This document shows positions 11,571 through 21,462 of a stretch of 64,000 bases of DNA, piece by piece; within the stretch, counting starts at the first letter, position 1; each line of letters begins with the position of its first letter. This stretch comes from Hyphomicrobiales bacterium. Lineage in GTDB: Bacteria; Pseudomonadota; Alphaproteobacteria; Rhizobiales; Rhizobiaceae. The notes beneath the pieces are model-generated. The model was given only the letters and a program-made list of their open reading frames with translations, did no database searches and was not told the origin of the DNA. The stretch spans positions 124,001 to 188,000 of the forward strand of contig UBUL01000018.1 in assembly GCA_900468625.1 (NCBI GenBank), in the 5' to 3' direction. Position numbers and translations under genes: made by a program.

Positions 11571-12542
11571 GTGGCAGAAGGAATCCGAATTTCAAGGGGT
11601 TTTCCACTGAACGAATTATTGATCATCGCCGACCCAGAGTTGATGGCGGAACGCAGCCGCTGGCTCGATGCGCTCGGCCAGGAGCGACGGCTCTCGGCCC
11701 ATACGCTGAGTGCCTATGAGCGCGATACGCGGCAGTTTTTGATCTTTCTTACCAGCCATCTCGGTGGGCCGGCGACGATCGAGGATATTCATGCGCTGCG
11801 CCCTGCCGACTTCCGCGCTTTTCTTGCCTCGCGCCGAAAGGACGGCGCGGGCGCTCGTTCGCTCGGGCGAAATCTCGCCGGGCTTCGTTCGCTCTTGCGC
11901 TATCTTGAAAAGAAAGGCTTGGTGAATGCTGCGGGTGCAGCCGCGGTGCGTTCGCCGAAACAGCCGAAATCGCTTCCGAAGCCGCTTTCCGACAGACAAG
12001 CGGTTACCGTCGTCAGTGATGAGGCGCAACTGCATGAGGAACCTTGGATCGCCGCACGCGATGCCGCCGTGCTGACGCTGCTTTACGGCTGCGGCCTGCG
12101 CATCTCGGAAGCCCTGGATCTGAAGCCGCAGGATTTTCCACAAGGCGCAACCTCGCTGCGCATCACCGGCAAGGGAAACAAGACGCGGCTGGTGCCGCTG
12201 CTTCCGATCGTCATCGAGGCCGTCGACCACTATCGCAAGATTTGTCCTTACCATCTCGATCCGGACGGTCCGCTCTTTCGCGGCGCGCGCGGCGGCAAGC
12301 TGCAGCCGGGCATCATCCAGCACGGCATGCAGAAATTGCGCGGCGCTTTCGGCCTGCCGGATACGGCGACTCCGCATGCACTTCGCCATTCCTTCGCCAC
12401 CCATCTGCTTGCCGGAGGCGGCGATCTGCGCACCATTCAGGAGCTGCTCGGCCACGCCAGCCTCTCCACGACGCAGGTCTATACCGGCGTCGATTCCTCG
12501 CGCCTGCTCGAGGTCTACGACCGTGCTCATCCGCGCGCGTAA
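11571..12542 (+). CDS. xerC: Tyrosine recombinase XerC
   Basis: A site-specific recombinase for chromosome-dimer resolution at dif, acting with XerD. It has an N-terminal SAM-like core-binding domain (about 30-120) and a C-terminal catalytic domain with the full set of residues: Arg in YGCGLRISEAL, Lys in GKGNKTRL, His/Arg in HALRHSFATHL, His in LGHASLSTT and Tyr in VYTGVD. The start is uncertain. GTG 11571 lacks a ribosome site, AAGGGG lies just before an in-frame CTG at 11607, and an ATG follows at 11643; all leave the domains intact. XerC rather than XerD is inferred from its position beside priA. Confidence 0.88.
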   Translation: MAEGIRISRGFPLNELLIIADPELMAERSRWLDALGQERRLSAHTLSAYERDTRQFLIFLTSHLGGPATIEDIHALRPADFRAFLASRRKDGAGARSLGRNLAGLRSLLRYLEKKGLVNAAGAAAVRSPKQPKSLPKPLSDRQAVTVVSDEAQLHEEPWIAARDAAVLTLLYGCGLRISEALDLKPQDFPQGATSLRITGKGNKTRLVPLLPIVIEAVDHYRKICPYHLDPDGPLFRGARGGKLQPGIIQHGMQKLRGAFGLPDTATPHALRHSFATHLLAGGGDLRTIQELLGHASLSTTQVYTGVDSSRLLEVYDRAHPRA

Positions 12543-12672
12543 GGAAAGATTAACCTCTCGCGTTAAGGGAATTTCCGTCTCGTTCGCGTAGAGCAGAACC
12601 AGGTCCCGACATGCCTCCTGAAAGCCGCTTTCGGGCGTCAGCGGTCATGCTCTCTGCGAACGGAAGATTCTG

Positions 12673-13764
12673 ATGATTTCTGCCCTTGGGTCCAAGACGA
12701 TGCGGTCGATGAGGCCGACGCTTGGTGACACGCTGCTCTGGCTTGCCACAGCCGTTCCGTTGCTGCTCGCCATTCTGCTGATCGCGACCATGCTGACGCT
12801 GCAGCCGGCGCACGCCGAAGGCGCAGTGTCCGACAGCTGCGGCGGCAAGGATCTGATGGCGGAGCTGCAGAAGACCGATCCGGCAAAATACGCCTCCATT
12901 ATCGCCGCCGGCGAAAAGGTGGAGAATGGCAAGGGCATCTTCTGGAAGATCGAAAAGCCCGGCCTGAAGCCTTCCTGGCTGCTTGGGACGATGCACGTCT
13001 CCGATTCGCGCGTGCTGACCATGCCGAAGGGGGCTGCGGATGCCGCGGCCTCCGCCGACACGATCGTCGTCGAATCCGATGAAATCCTGGATGACAAGAA
13101 GGCGGCCGCGGCCCTTTTTGCTAATCCTTCGCTCACCATGCTCACCGATGGTTCCACCATAAGCGAGCATCTGTCGCCCGAAGACAATGTTCGTCTGGAA
13201 GCCGGATTGAAGGAGCGCGGCCTGACGCTCGCCGCCGTCTCGCGCATGCAGCCCTGGCTGATCTCGAGCTCCTTCGAAATGACGGGCTGCGAAGTTCGCC
13301 GCAAGACGGCGGGCGCAAAATTCCTCGACCAGAAACTGGCGAGCGATGCTGCGGCGAAAGGCAAGAAGGTCGTCGGTCTCGAGACGCTGGCCGAGCAGGC
13401 CAAAGCCATGAGCGATCTGCCGGTCGCGCTGCATCTGAAGTCGCTGATGCAGACGCTCGAACTGGGCGACAAGATCAACGACGTCAACGAAACCATGACC
13501 GGCCTCTACACCGCCGGCAATATCGGCGCGATGATCCCGATGCTGAAGGTGATCGAGCCGGACCAGAAGATCACGGACGACGATACCGCCGCCTTCGAGC
13601 AGCGCATCATCCTTGACCGCAACAAGGTCATGGCGACGCGCGCAGCCCCGGTCCTCGACAAGGGAAACGCCTTTATCGCCGTCGGCGCACTTCATCTCGT
13701 CGGTGATCAGGGTCTGGTGGCACTGCTGCGCAAGCAGGGCTTTACAGTGACGGCGGTGAACTGA
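12673..13764 (+). CDS. TraB/GumN family protein, secreted or membrane-anchored
   Basis: A 363-residue TraB/GumN-family protein. The N terminus has one hydrophobic stretch (about residues 22-46, WLATAVPLLLAILLIATML) ending QPAHAEG, so it is exported or anchored. The family motif LLGTMHVSD appears near residue 103, with a conserved C-terminal GNAFIAVGALHLVGDQGLVALLR. The family is related to Tiki-type metalloproteases, but bacterial members have no firm function. Its 3' end overlaps the convergent DUF2867 gene by 23 bp. Confidence 0.82.
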   Translation: MISALGSKTMRSMRPTLGDTLLWLATAVPLLLAILLIATMLTLQPAHAEGAVSDSCGGKDLMAELQKTDPAKYASIIAAGEKVENGKGIFWKIEKPGLKPSWLLGTMHVSDSRVLTMPKGAADAAASADTIVVESDEILDDKKAAAALFANPSLTMLTDGSTISEHLSPEDNVRLEAGLKERGLTLAAVSRMQPWLISSSFEMTGCEVRRKTAGAKFLDQKLASDAAAKGKKVVGLETLAEQAKAMSDLPVALHLKSLMQTLELGDKINDVNETMTGLYTAGNIGAMIPMLKVIEPDQKITDDDTAAFEQRIILDRNKVMATRAAPVLDKGNAFIAVGALHLVGDQGLVALLRKQGFTVTAVN

Positions 13765-14254
13765 CCGCTCGCATCCGCTTGCCCAAATCGCAAAGCGTCG
13801 CCGCGACGATCAGCCGATGGAATGGCATGATGATTGCGAGATAGACCCGGCCAAGCAATATTTTCCGCCTGACGAGCGTCGTGGCATCGACCAGCCGGCG
13901 CCCTTGATCGTCGTTCCGCACATCGATGACGACTCGAAAATCGAGATGCCGATCGTCGAACCCGAGCACGACCTGATTGTCGGACTTGCTGACGACGGGA
14001 AAGAATCCGATCTTTTCCAGCTCTTCCGCCCGAAGGTCGCTGCTGGATCTCAAGCCGAACAGGCCCGTTACAGCATCTCGCACCCGGATCAGCAGCCGCA
14101 CCCAAAACGGAAAGCGGCTGAGCATCGCTCGGGCTGCGGCAATGGCCGTCAGATCCGAGTTCGGGATATTCAGCTCATAGCAGTCGGCCCAATCGGCATC
14201 CGGCAGCGCCGGATGCGGCATAAGGGGCTTTACCATCAAAGGCCTTGCAGACAT
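13742..14254 (-). CDS. DUF2867 domain-containing protein
   Basis: A 170-residue protein matching the DUF2867 pattern. An ADWADCYELNIPNSDLTAIA start is followed by AARAMLSRFPFWVRLLIRVRDAVTGLFGL, FFPVVSKSDNQVVLGFDDRHLDFRV, and a C-terminal hydrophobic segment (VYLAIIMPFHRLIVAATL). The ATG at 14254 (MSARPLMVK) was chosen over an upstream extension to 14335. The biochemical role is unknown; family members often appear beside SDR-type or membrane enzymes. Its 3' end overlaps that of the TraB/GumN gene. Confidence 0.75.
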   Translation of the reverse strand: MSARPLMVKPLMPHPALPDADWADCYELNIPNSDLTAIAAARAMLSRFPFWVRLLIRVRDAVTGLFGLRSSSDLRAEELEKIGFFPVVSKSDNQVVLGFDDRHLDFRVVIDVRNDDQGRRLVDATTLVRRKILLGRVYLAIIMPFHRLIVAATLCDLGKRMRAVSSPPSL

Positions 14255-14355
14255 GGTTTCATCCGCCTTTATTCGACGTCCGCAAGCTACCACACATTGC
14301 GATGCTACCCGATCGGCAAACTTGGGCTGCGGCAATTTGGCCGGCAGATGACAAG

Positions 14356-17217
14356 CTAGCGTACGGCCGATCCGTTAGCCGGCAATATCTTCAACCGCCA
14401 CGACGTGCCCGGCTTCAGATATGTCGTTGCGACGGCGCGGACATCCTGTGCCGACACGGCCTGGCAATCGTTGACGCTGTTGCGGATTCGCATGAGGCGC
14501 CGCTCATCCGTTTGGGCGCCATGAAGGCTCTGGAGCCAGTAGTCATTGGTCTGCTGCGAGCGTTTTACCTCTTCGACGATCGGAGCCTTGGCCCGCGCAA
14601 GCTCATCCGGCGAAACATCCCCCTGCCGCAAATCAGCGGCGATCTTGTCCACCAGGTCGAAGAAATGCTCCACCTTGTCTGGAGTCGTCTCGGCATAGAC
14701 ATAGGCAAAACCATAGCCCGGGATCGACTGCGATAGATCGACATCGCCCTGGGGGCTGTAGGTTGCTCCTTCCGCAAGACGGAACTGGTCGATCAGACGG
14801 TTCCGCAGGATCGCGCCGACGACATTGGCCGCAGCCGCCCGCGGCAGATCGGACAGGAAATCGCCGATCGGCATGGCAACGGCAGCGGCTGCGCTGTCGC
14901 TTCGCCCGTCGTGAATCCGCACGACCGGGTCTTTCGTCGGTGCAGGAAAATGCACGCCCGCACCATCGATCCGATCCTGCCCGCCGCCCGGGGCCGGCAG
15001 CGCACCGAAGGTCTGCGCGGTCATGCGGATGGCATCCGCCACCTCGATGTCGCCGACGATGATGATCTCGATCTGTCCTTTGGAAAGAAGCGGCCGCAGG
15101 AACGCCGCGAAGTCCTCCGGTTTGGCGTCGAGCAACTGGGTCCGGTCCGGAAATACCCACCGCGGATCATCGGAATGCAGCAGGCCGGGAAGATCGCGCC
15201 CGACCACGCTGCCCGGTGTCGCCTGAAGCTGGGCGAGACCGTTCAGATAGGCCTGCTGGACACGTCTGAAAACGTCCGGACGGTAAGCCGGATCGGAGAC
15301 GGCAGCCGCCAGAAGCTGCAGCTGCGCCAGCAGATCGCCCGGCCGCGTAATACCGTCGAATTTGAAGGCGCCATCCTGGATGGCAAACTCGTTGGCAACC
15401 ACCTTTGCGGCAAAGGCCTTCTGAATGTCGTCATAGCTGATGGCTTGCAGACCGGACAGCGGCAGCGCCGGTGCCGCCCAGATGGGCAGCGGCCGATCAC
15501 CTGGCAGATCCAACCGGCCATGGCCGACATTGGCACGCACCAGCACCTCGTCGGCGCGAAGCTTCGTCGGCTTGATCGTCAACCGGACGCCGTTGGCAAA
15601 ACGGACCATGGTAATACCGAGGTCACGGACCTCGCGCTGCTCCACCACGCTTCCCGACTGTCCGAAATCGGCGTAGGGCCAGGCAGCCGACGCGGTATGT
15701 TCCGGCGCCGCCACCGCCACGGCGCGCGACTCCGCATAGGCCTTCTCGACGGCAGCGCTCCCGCCGTCAGGCATTTGCGGAATCTGCAGCACGAGCTGCG
15801 GGCCGTTGCCGGTGAAGACGCGCCGAAGAGCCTTGTTGACGTCATCCGCGGTCAAGCCCTTCGTCGCTGCGTCAAAGAGTGCAAGATCGTCTGCAGGTGA
15901 GGTAAAAACCAGGTTCTCTCCGACACTCCAGTTGAGCGATGCGGCAATATCCGGGCTCGCGCGCGTGACGGCTCCGCCTGCCGCCGCCTGCAGGGTGGAA
16001 CGGGATTCGGCAATTTCGCGGTCGATCTCGCTTTGGCCGGCGCCGAACTGCGCAAGGCGGCGCTGTTCCTGATCGAGGGCTGCAAGGGCGGCCCGCCATT
16101 TGGTCGGATCGCTATCGGCGGCAACCATCGCGACATGGGCCGACTTGAGCAGATCCTGGGCACCGGCCTGCGCGCTGACGAAAGGCGGATTGGGCTGCTG
16201 CGCCAAAATGGACAGGCGCCGGTTGAGAACGGCAAGGCCGATATCCTCGACCAACTGCGCGCGTCGCTTGGCAACCGTATCTGGCGAGGCATCATAGGGG
16301 CGGGTCCAGGCAATCTGCACGCGGGTCGCGCCGCCAGGCACGACGACCGTGCCGACACGCTCTCCATCTTTTTCGAGCGTACCGAGACCGGTGTCGGCCG
16401 GTGCAGGTGCGGCGGCAGTCCAATTGCCGAATCGGTTGCGGATATCGGCTTCGATGGCGGCGGCATCGACATCGCCGACGACGACCAGCGTTGCGCGCTC
16501 CGGACGATAGTAAGTGCGGTAGAAGTCCCGCACCAGATCAACCGGGGCGTTGCTGATGATATCGATCTTGCCGATGGGCGGACGCTGCGGCACGCGCTGG
16601 CCCGGCAGCAGTTGCGCAAGGAGACCGGTCCCGCCGCGATATTGCGGCGTGTCGCGCAGTTTCTCTTCCGAAAGGATGACGCCGCGCTCGCGGCCGAAGG
16701 CACCGGCATCGAGCGTCAGCTCGCTCGCCGTCTCGCGCATCAGCATCAGCCCTGTCGAAACCGTCTCCGGATTGGCTTCCGGCAAATCCAGCGCATAAAC
16801 CGTCTCGCCATAGCTGGTGGACGCGTTGGTATCCGCGCCAAAAGCGAGGCCGAGACGCTGAAGAATGCGCACCATCTCGCCCTCGGGAACATGGGTCGAT
16901 CCCTTGAAAGCCATGTGCTCGAGGAAATGCGCCAGCCCCTGCTGGTCATCGCGTTCCTGCAGGGAGCCGGCACCGATACGAAAGCGGATCGCCACCTGAC
17001 CGGCAGGCGTCGCATTGTGCATAACGGCATAGCGCATGCCGTTCGGCAAGGTGCCGAAGCGGATTCCCTGCTCTACCGGCAGGTCGCTGACCGCCTGGGG
17101 CCAGTTCGCGGCCGGCGCTTCGGCCAGGGCCGGCGCTGCAACGATCGCGAGGGATGCGAACGTCACTGCAATGAAGAGTTTTAGAGATGCGCGAACGGAT
17201 AGGATCTGACGTGACAT
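14356..17217 (-). CDS. Secreted M16 family zinc metallopeptidase (pitrilysin/PqqL type)
   Basis: A 953-residue two-domain M16 peptidase. A signal peptide spans residues 1-32 (core FIAVTFASLAIVAAPALA). The inverted zinc motif HFLEH is at 97-101 with the third ligand Glu at about 177 (GRERGVILSEE). A second, inactive M16 repeat occupies the C-terminal half (from about 520). It is likely periplasmic. Unlike split M16A/B pairs, both halves are one polypeptide. It lies 111 bp downstream of lpdA, separated by a strong hairpin, so it is probably not in the TCA operon. Confidence 0.9.
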   Translation of the reverse strand: MSRQILSVRASLKLFIAVTFASLAIVAAPALAEAPAANWPQAVSDLPVEQGIRFGTLPNGMRYAVMHNATPAGQVAIRFRIGAGSLQERDDQQGLAHFLEHMAFKGSTHVPEGEMVRILQRLGLAFGADTNASTSYGETVYALDLPEANPETVSTGLMLMRETASELTLDAGAFGRERGVILSEEKLRDTPQYRGGTGLLAQLLPGQRVPQRPPIGKIDIISNAPVDLVRDFYRTYYRPERATLVVVGDVDAAAIEADIRNRFGNWTAAAPAPADTGLGTLEKDGERVGTVVVPGGATRVQIAWTRPYDASPDTVAKRRAQLVEDIGLAVLNRRLSILAQQPNPPFVSAQAGAQDLLKSAHVAMVAADSDPTKWRAALAALDQEQRRLAQFGAGQSEIDREIAESRSTLQAAAGGAVTRASPDIAASLNWSVGENLVFTSPADDLALFDAATKGLTADDVNKALRRVFTGNGPQLVLQIPQMPDGGSAAVEKAYAESRAVAVAAPEHTASAAWPYADFGQSGSVVEQREVRDLGITMVRFANGVRLTIKPTKLRADEVLVRANVGHGRLDLPGDRPLPIWAAPALPLSGLQAISYDDIQKAFAAKVVANEFAIQDGAFKFDGITRPGDLLAQLQLLAAAVSDPAYRPDVFRRVQQAYLNGLAQLQATPGSVVGRDLPGLLHSDDPRWVFPDRTQLLDAKPEDFAAFLRPLLSKGQIEIIIVGDIEVADAIRMTAQTFGALPAPGGGQDRIDGAGVHFPAPTKDPVVRIHDGRSDSAAAAVAMPIGDFLSDLPRAAAANVVGAILRNRLIDQFRLAEGATYSPQGDVDLSQSIPGYGFAYVYAETTPDKVEHFFDLVDKIAADLRQGDVSPDELARAKAPIVEEVKRSQQTNDYWLQSLHGAQTDERRLMRIRNSVNDCQAVSAQDVRAVATTYLKPGTSWRLKILPANGSAVR

Positions 17218-17243
17218 GCTTGCTCTGGCGGTGAGAACGAATG

Positions 17244-17282
17244 GATGATGCGATGCACGGGAGCGCCGTACATCGCATCATC
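17244..17282 (-). terminator. Long hairpin after lpdA, candidate terminator or processing site
   Basis: A perfect 12-bp inverted repeat (GATGATGCGATG with CATCGCATCATC) encloses a second 4-bp stem (ACGG/CCGT), leaving a 5-nt loop. It lies between the lpdA stop and the M16 start. No T-run follows on either strand, so it may end transcription with Rho help, protect the upstream mRNA end, or act as an attenuator. Confidence 0.5.
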
Positions 17283-17328
17283 AGGCAAGCATTGCAATCC
17301 CGGCGACTACTCGGCCGGGACGCGGGTC

Positions 17329-18735
<1,407 letters not shown>

Positions 18736-18764
18736 GTTTTAATTTCCTTGTTTAGTATCTTTTG

Positions 18765-19403
18765 TTAGTCGGTCGCCCGTGCCAAGGCGAGGCGGATGCC
18801 GAAGCCGACGAGCGCCGCTCCGGTGATGCGGTTGAACCATTTGCCTGACGCAATGAAACGATCGCGCACCGGCTTGACGGTGAAGAAGGTGGAAACGCCG
18901 GCAAACCAGGCGATAAGCGCGGTTGCCATGCCGATGCCGTAGCTGAACTGGATGAGCGCGGGCGTATCGTGATGAACGAGCGTCGAAAACAGCGACAGGA
19001 AGAACAGCACCGGCTTCGGGTTGAGCGCGTTGGTGATGAAACCCGTCGCCAGGCACCGCCAGACCGAAACCGGCTTGCGGTCTTCCTCGGTGATCTGGAC
19101 ATCCTTCACCTGAAAGCCCGTCTGGCGGAAGGACTTGATGCCGAGATAGACGAGATAGAGAACGCCGGCCCATTTGATCATGCTGAAAAGCATCAGCGAC
19201 TGCGACACGATCAGCCCGAGGCCGAGAATGGTGTAGCTGATGTGAAAAAGCAGCGAGAAGCCCATGCCGAGCCCGGTCATCATGGCGGCGCGGCGGCCAT
19301 GCACGATGCTCTGGCGCAGGATGACGGCGAAATCGGCGCCCGGGACGACGATGAAAATCGAGAACACCGCCATTAGGCCGAGGAATTCGAGAATATATTG
19401 CAT
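18765..19403 (-). CDS. LysE family translocator (amino-acid exporter)
   Basis: A 212-residue inner-membrane protein with about six hydrophobic helices. The family start signature is FLGLMAVFSIFIVVPGADFAVILRQS, with GLGMGFSLLFHISYTILGLG in the second helix and FITNALNPKPVLFFLSLF in the middle. LysE/RhtB proteins export amino acids or related metabolites by proton exchange; the substrate is not predictable. It is on the same strand as, and 29 bp upstream of, lpdA. It is one of three LysE-type genes in this window. Confidence 0.88.
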   Translation of the reverse strand: MQYILEFLGLMAVFSIFIVVPGADFAVILRQSIVHGRRAAMMTGLGMGFSLLFHISYTILGLGLIVSQSLMLFSMIKWAGVLYLVYLGIKSFRQTGFQVKDVQITEEDRKPVSVWRCLATGFITNALNPKPVLFFLSLFSTLVHHDTPALIQFSYGIGMATALIAWFAGVSTFFTVKPVRDRFIASGKWFNRITGAALVGFGIRLALARATD

Positions 19404-19420
19404 TTATCGACCCTTTCCGG

Positions 19421-20176
19421 TCAGCGACCGCCGCTCACGTCGAGCACGGCACCCGTTATATAGGATGCATGTGGGCTGAGCAGGTAGAGGATGGAATCGG
19501 CGACTTCGTCGGAGGTTCCTGCCCGCTTCATCGGCAGCTGCGGAGCGATGTCGCGAGCCCGATCCGGCAGCCCGGCGGCAGCATGGATATCGGTGTCGAT
19601 GATGCCGGGCCGGACGGCGTTGACGCGGATACCTTCTGCCGCCACCTCGCGTGCAAGGCCCACCGTGAACGTATCGATCGCGCCTTTGGAGGCGGCATAA
19701 TCGACATATTGTCCGCCGCCGCCGAGCGTGGCCGCCATGGAGGAGACATTGACGATCACTCCGCCCTTGCCGCCGTGCCGGGTCGACATGCGGCGCACGG
19801 CTTCGGCCGCCGCCAGCATCGAGCCGGTGACATTGATGCGGAACATGCGGTCGATCCGCTCCGGCGTCATCTCGTCCAGGCGCTGGATGATGTCGACGAT
19901 GCCAGCATTGTTGACGAGCCCGTCGATCCGCCCGAAATGCGCGTCGATCTTGGCGAAAATGGATTTGATATCTCTGGGCTTGCCGACATCACCGGGGACC
20001 GCAATCGCCTCGCCGCCGGCATCGCGGATCGTCCTCACCACAGCCTCGGCCGCATCCCTGTTGGACGCGTAATTGACCGCCACGGCCCAGCCATGCCGAG
20101 CGGCAGCCAGGCAAATCGCAGCTCCAATGCCACGGCTACCACCAGTTACGAGAAGAACGGCAGCATTCTCGGTCAT
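19421..20176 (-). CDS. SDR family NAD(P)-dependent oxidoreductase
   Basis: A 251-residue classical short-chain dehydrogenase. The cofactor motif is TGGSRGIGAA (about residues 11-20), NNAG lies near 90, the catalytic Ser near 142 (VNVSSMAATLGG), Tyr-x3-Lys in YVDYAASKGA, and the C terminus is YITGAVLDVSGGR. NADP preference is suggested by the neutral/basic loop (VNYASNRDAAE) but is not certain. The substrate is unknown. Its ATG overlaps the stop of the upstream secreted-protein gene by 4 nt (ATGA), so the two are translationally coupled. Confidence 0.9.
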   Translation of the reverse strand: MTENAAVLLVTGGSRGIGAAICLAAARHGWAVAVNYASNRDAAEAVVRTIRDAGGEAIAVPGDVGKPRDIKSIFAKIDAHFGRIDGLVNNAGIVDIIQRLDEMTPERIDRMFRINVTGSMLAAAEAVRRMSTRHGGKGGVIVNVSSMAATLGGGGQYVDYAASKGAIDTFTVGLAREVAAEGIRVNAVRPGIIDTDIHAAAGLPDRARDIAPQLPMKRAGTSDEVADSILYLLSPHASYITGAVLDVSGGR

Positions 20177-20700
20177 TGGTAGCATCCTTTCAGGCTGAGG
20201 ACATCCCAGGGCGCGACGGTTGCCTTGCCCTTGCCCCATAGAGACGATTTCTGGATCGATGGACCGAGCGCCGGCAGGAAAAGCCGGTCGGCCGCGCTCT
20301 CGCCTTCCGCCGGCAGTGCACGGATATGCCCTTTCAGATCGGAGGCGTAGACCATGCCCTGCCAAACGGTGCAGGCCCTGAGATCCGCTCCGGTCACATC
20401 ACCCTCGGGACATTCGAACATGATCCGGCCGTCGGAGCGCAGCTGATCGTCGCTGCGCATGACGACGCCCTCGGCCACGATGGCGGTATTTCGCACGGCA
20501 AGCTTGAACCTGTTGCTGACAGACGATTCCGAACCCATGGCCTCGAAGCGCAGCTCATAGGCATTGTCCATATCGACATAGACAGCCTTTTCCTGCACAC
20601 ATTCAGCCGCAAGGGAAGGCAGCGGATTGACCGCGAAAACCAATATTGCCCCACACACAGGCGTCTGTCTTGCCATGGTCGATATTGCCGGCATGATCAT
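20173..20700 (-). CDS. Small secreted protein of unknown function
   Basis: A 175-residue protein with a signal peptide (ILVFAVNPLPSLAA, cleavage expected before ECVQEK). The mature part has Cys residues at its N terminus, in MFECPEG, in RACTVW and in the final KGCYQ, so periplasmic disulfides are plausible. I recognise no family. Its start overlaps the stop of the DUF4241 gene by 4 nt and its stop overlaps the SDR start by 4 nt, which ties the three genes into one translational unit. Confidence 0.75.
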   Translation of the reverse strand: MIMPAISTMARQTPVCGAILVFAVNPLPSLAAECVQEKAVYVDMDNAYELRFEAMGSESSVSNRFKLAVRNTAIVAEGVVMRSDDQLRSDGRIMFECPEGDVTGADLRACTVWQGMVYASDLKGHIRALPAEGESAADRLFLPALGPSIQKSSLWGKGKATVAPWDVLSLKGCYQ

Positions 20701-21446
20701 TCGCCTCCAGGCTCGCGCCGGCCATCGGCATTTTCGGTCACGCCGAAATCGGTGAACAGAACCAGCGGCCGGCCGCTGGCGTCAAGCCCCCAGAAAACCG
20801 GATAGAAACCATCGCCCCAGCCGCTCCAGAAGACCGCGACATTGCCGCGCTTGCCCGCTATCGGCCGATGCATGACATAATTGTCGCTGTTGGCCTCCAG
20901 TTCGGATGCCAGAACGTCATCGTAGTAGTTGATATCCGCTGACGATTTCTCCGCCTGGACCTGCTTTTCGCGCTCCTGGATCAGCACATAGGTATCCGCA
21001 TCCATGTAGCAGCCGAGACCGGCATCGACCGGATAGCCGAAGAACTCATCGCTTTTCAGCGAATTGACATCCTGGCCCGGTATCACGGCGAGCTCCCAGC
21101 GCACCGGCTTGCCCTCGGCAAAGCGCATGCCGGCTGCGGCGATGCGGCCGAAGGCTTGATAGAGCGTGACGGGGTAATCGCCGGGCGAAACGGTGCGCGT
21201 AAGTGCCGGGCGATCAGGCCCGACGAGCGGATCGCTGGCGACGATGCGCCCCGAGGTCAGCTCCACCTTACCCATGCGAAGGACGTTGATCGAGCGGGCG
21301 GCAAGATCGGCGTCGCCAAGCGACGCCAGATCCAAATTGCTGCTGAGCTTGGAAATGTCGAGCTCGGCCGCGCCGGCGGACGATGGCACCCATGCGGCGA
21401 CGGCGCACAACAATCCGCGCAGCGTCCGCTTGGGCCATGTCGACAT
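20697..21446 (-). CDS. DUF4241 domain-containing exported protein
   Basis: A 249-residue protein. A signal peptide (RGLLCAVAAWVPSSAGA) precedes a DUF4241 domain, recognised from GKVELTSGRIVASDPL, then GFFGYPVDAG-like FFGYPVDAGLGCYMD, and the closing SGWGDGFYPVFWGLDASG followed by LVLFTDFGV. DUF4241 has no assigned function; homologues are often cytoplasmic, so the export signal is notable. A GGGGGAG ribosome site precedes the ATG. It begins 16 bp after odhB and is 4-nt coupled to the next gene. Confidence 0.8.
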   Translation of the reverse strand: MSTWPKRTLRGLLCAVAAWVPSSAGAAELDISKLSSNLDLASLGDADLAARSINVLRMGKVELTSGRIVASDPLVGPDRPALTRTVSPGDYPVTLYQAFGRIAAAGMRFAEGKPVRWELAVIPGQDVNSLKSDEFFGYPVDAGLGCYMDADTYVLIQEREKQVQAEKSSADINYYDDVLASELEANSDNYVMHRPIAGKRGNVAVFWSGWGDGFYPVFWGLDASGRPLVLFTDFGVTENADGRREPGGE

Positions 21447-21462
21447 GATCCAACGCTCCCCC

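Noticed and set aside
11571..12542. Tyrosine recombinase as a phage or island integrase
   Set aside because: The size, motifs and position beside priA fit XerC. No attachment-site duplication or tRNA gene is near.
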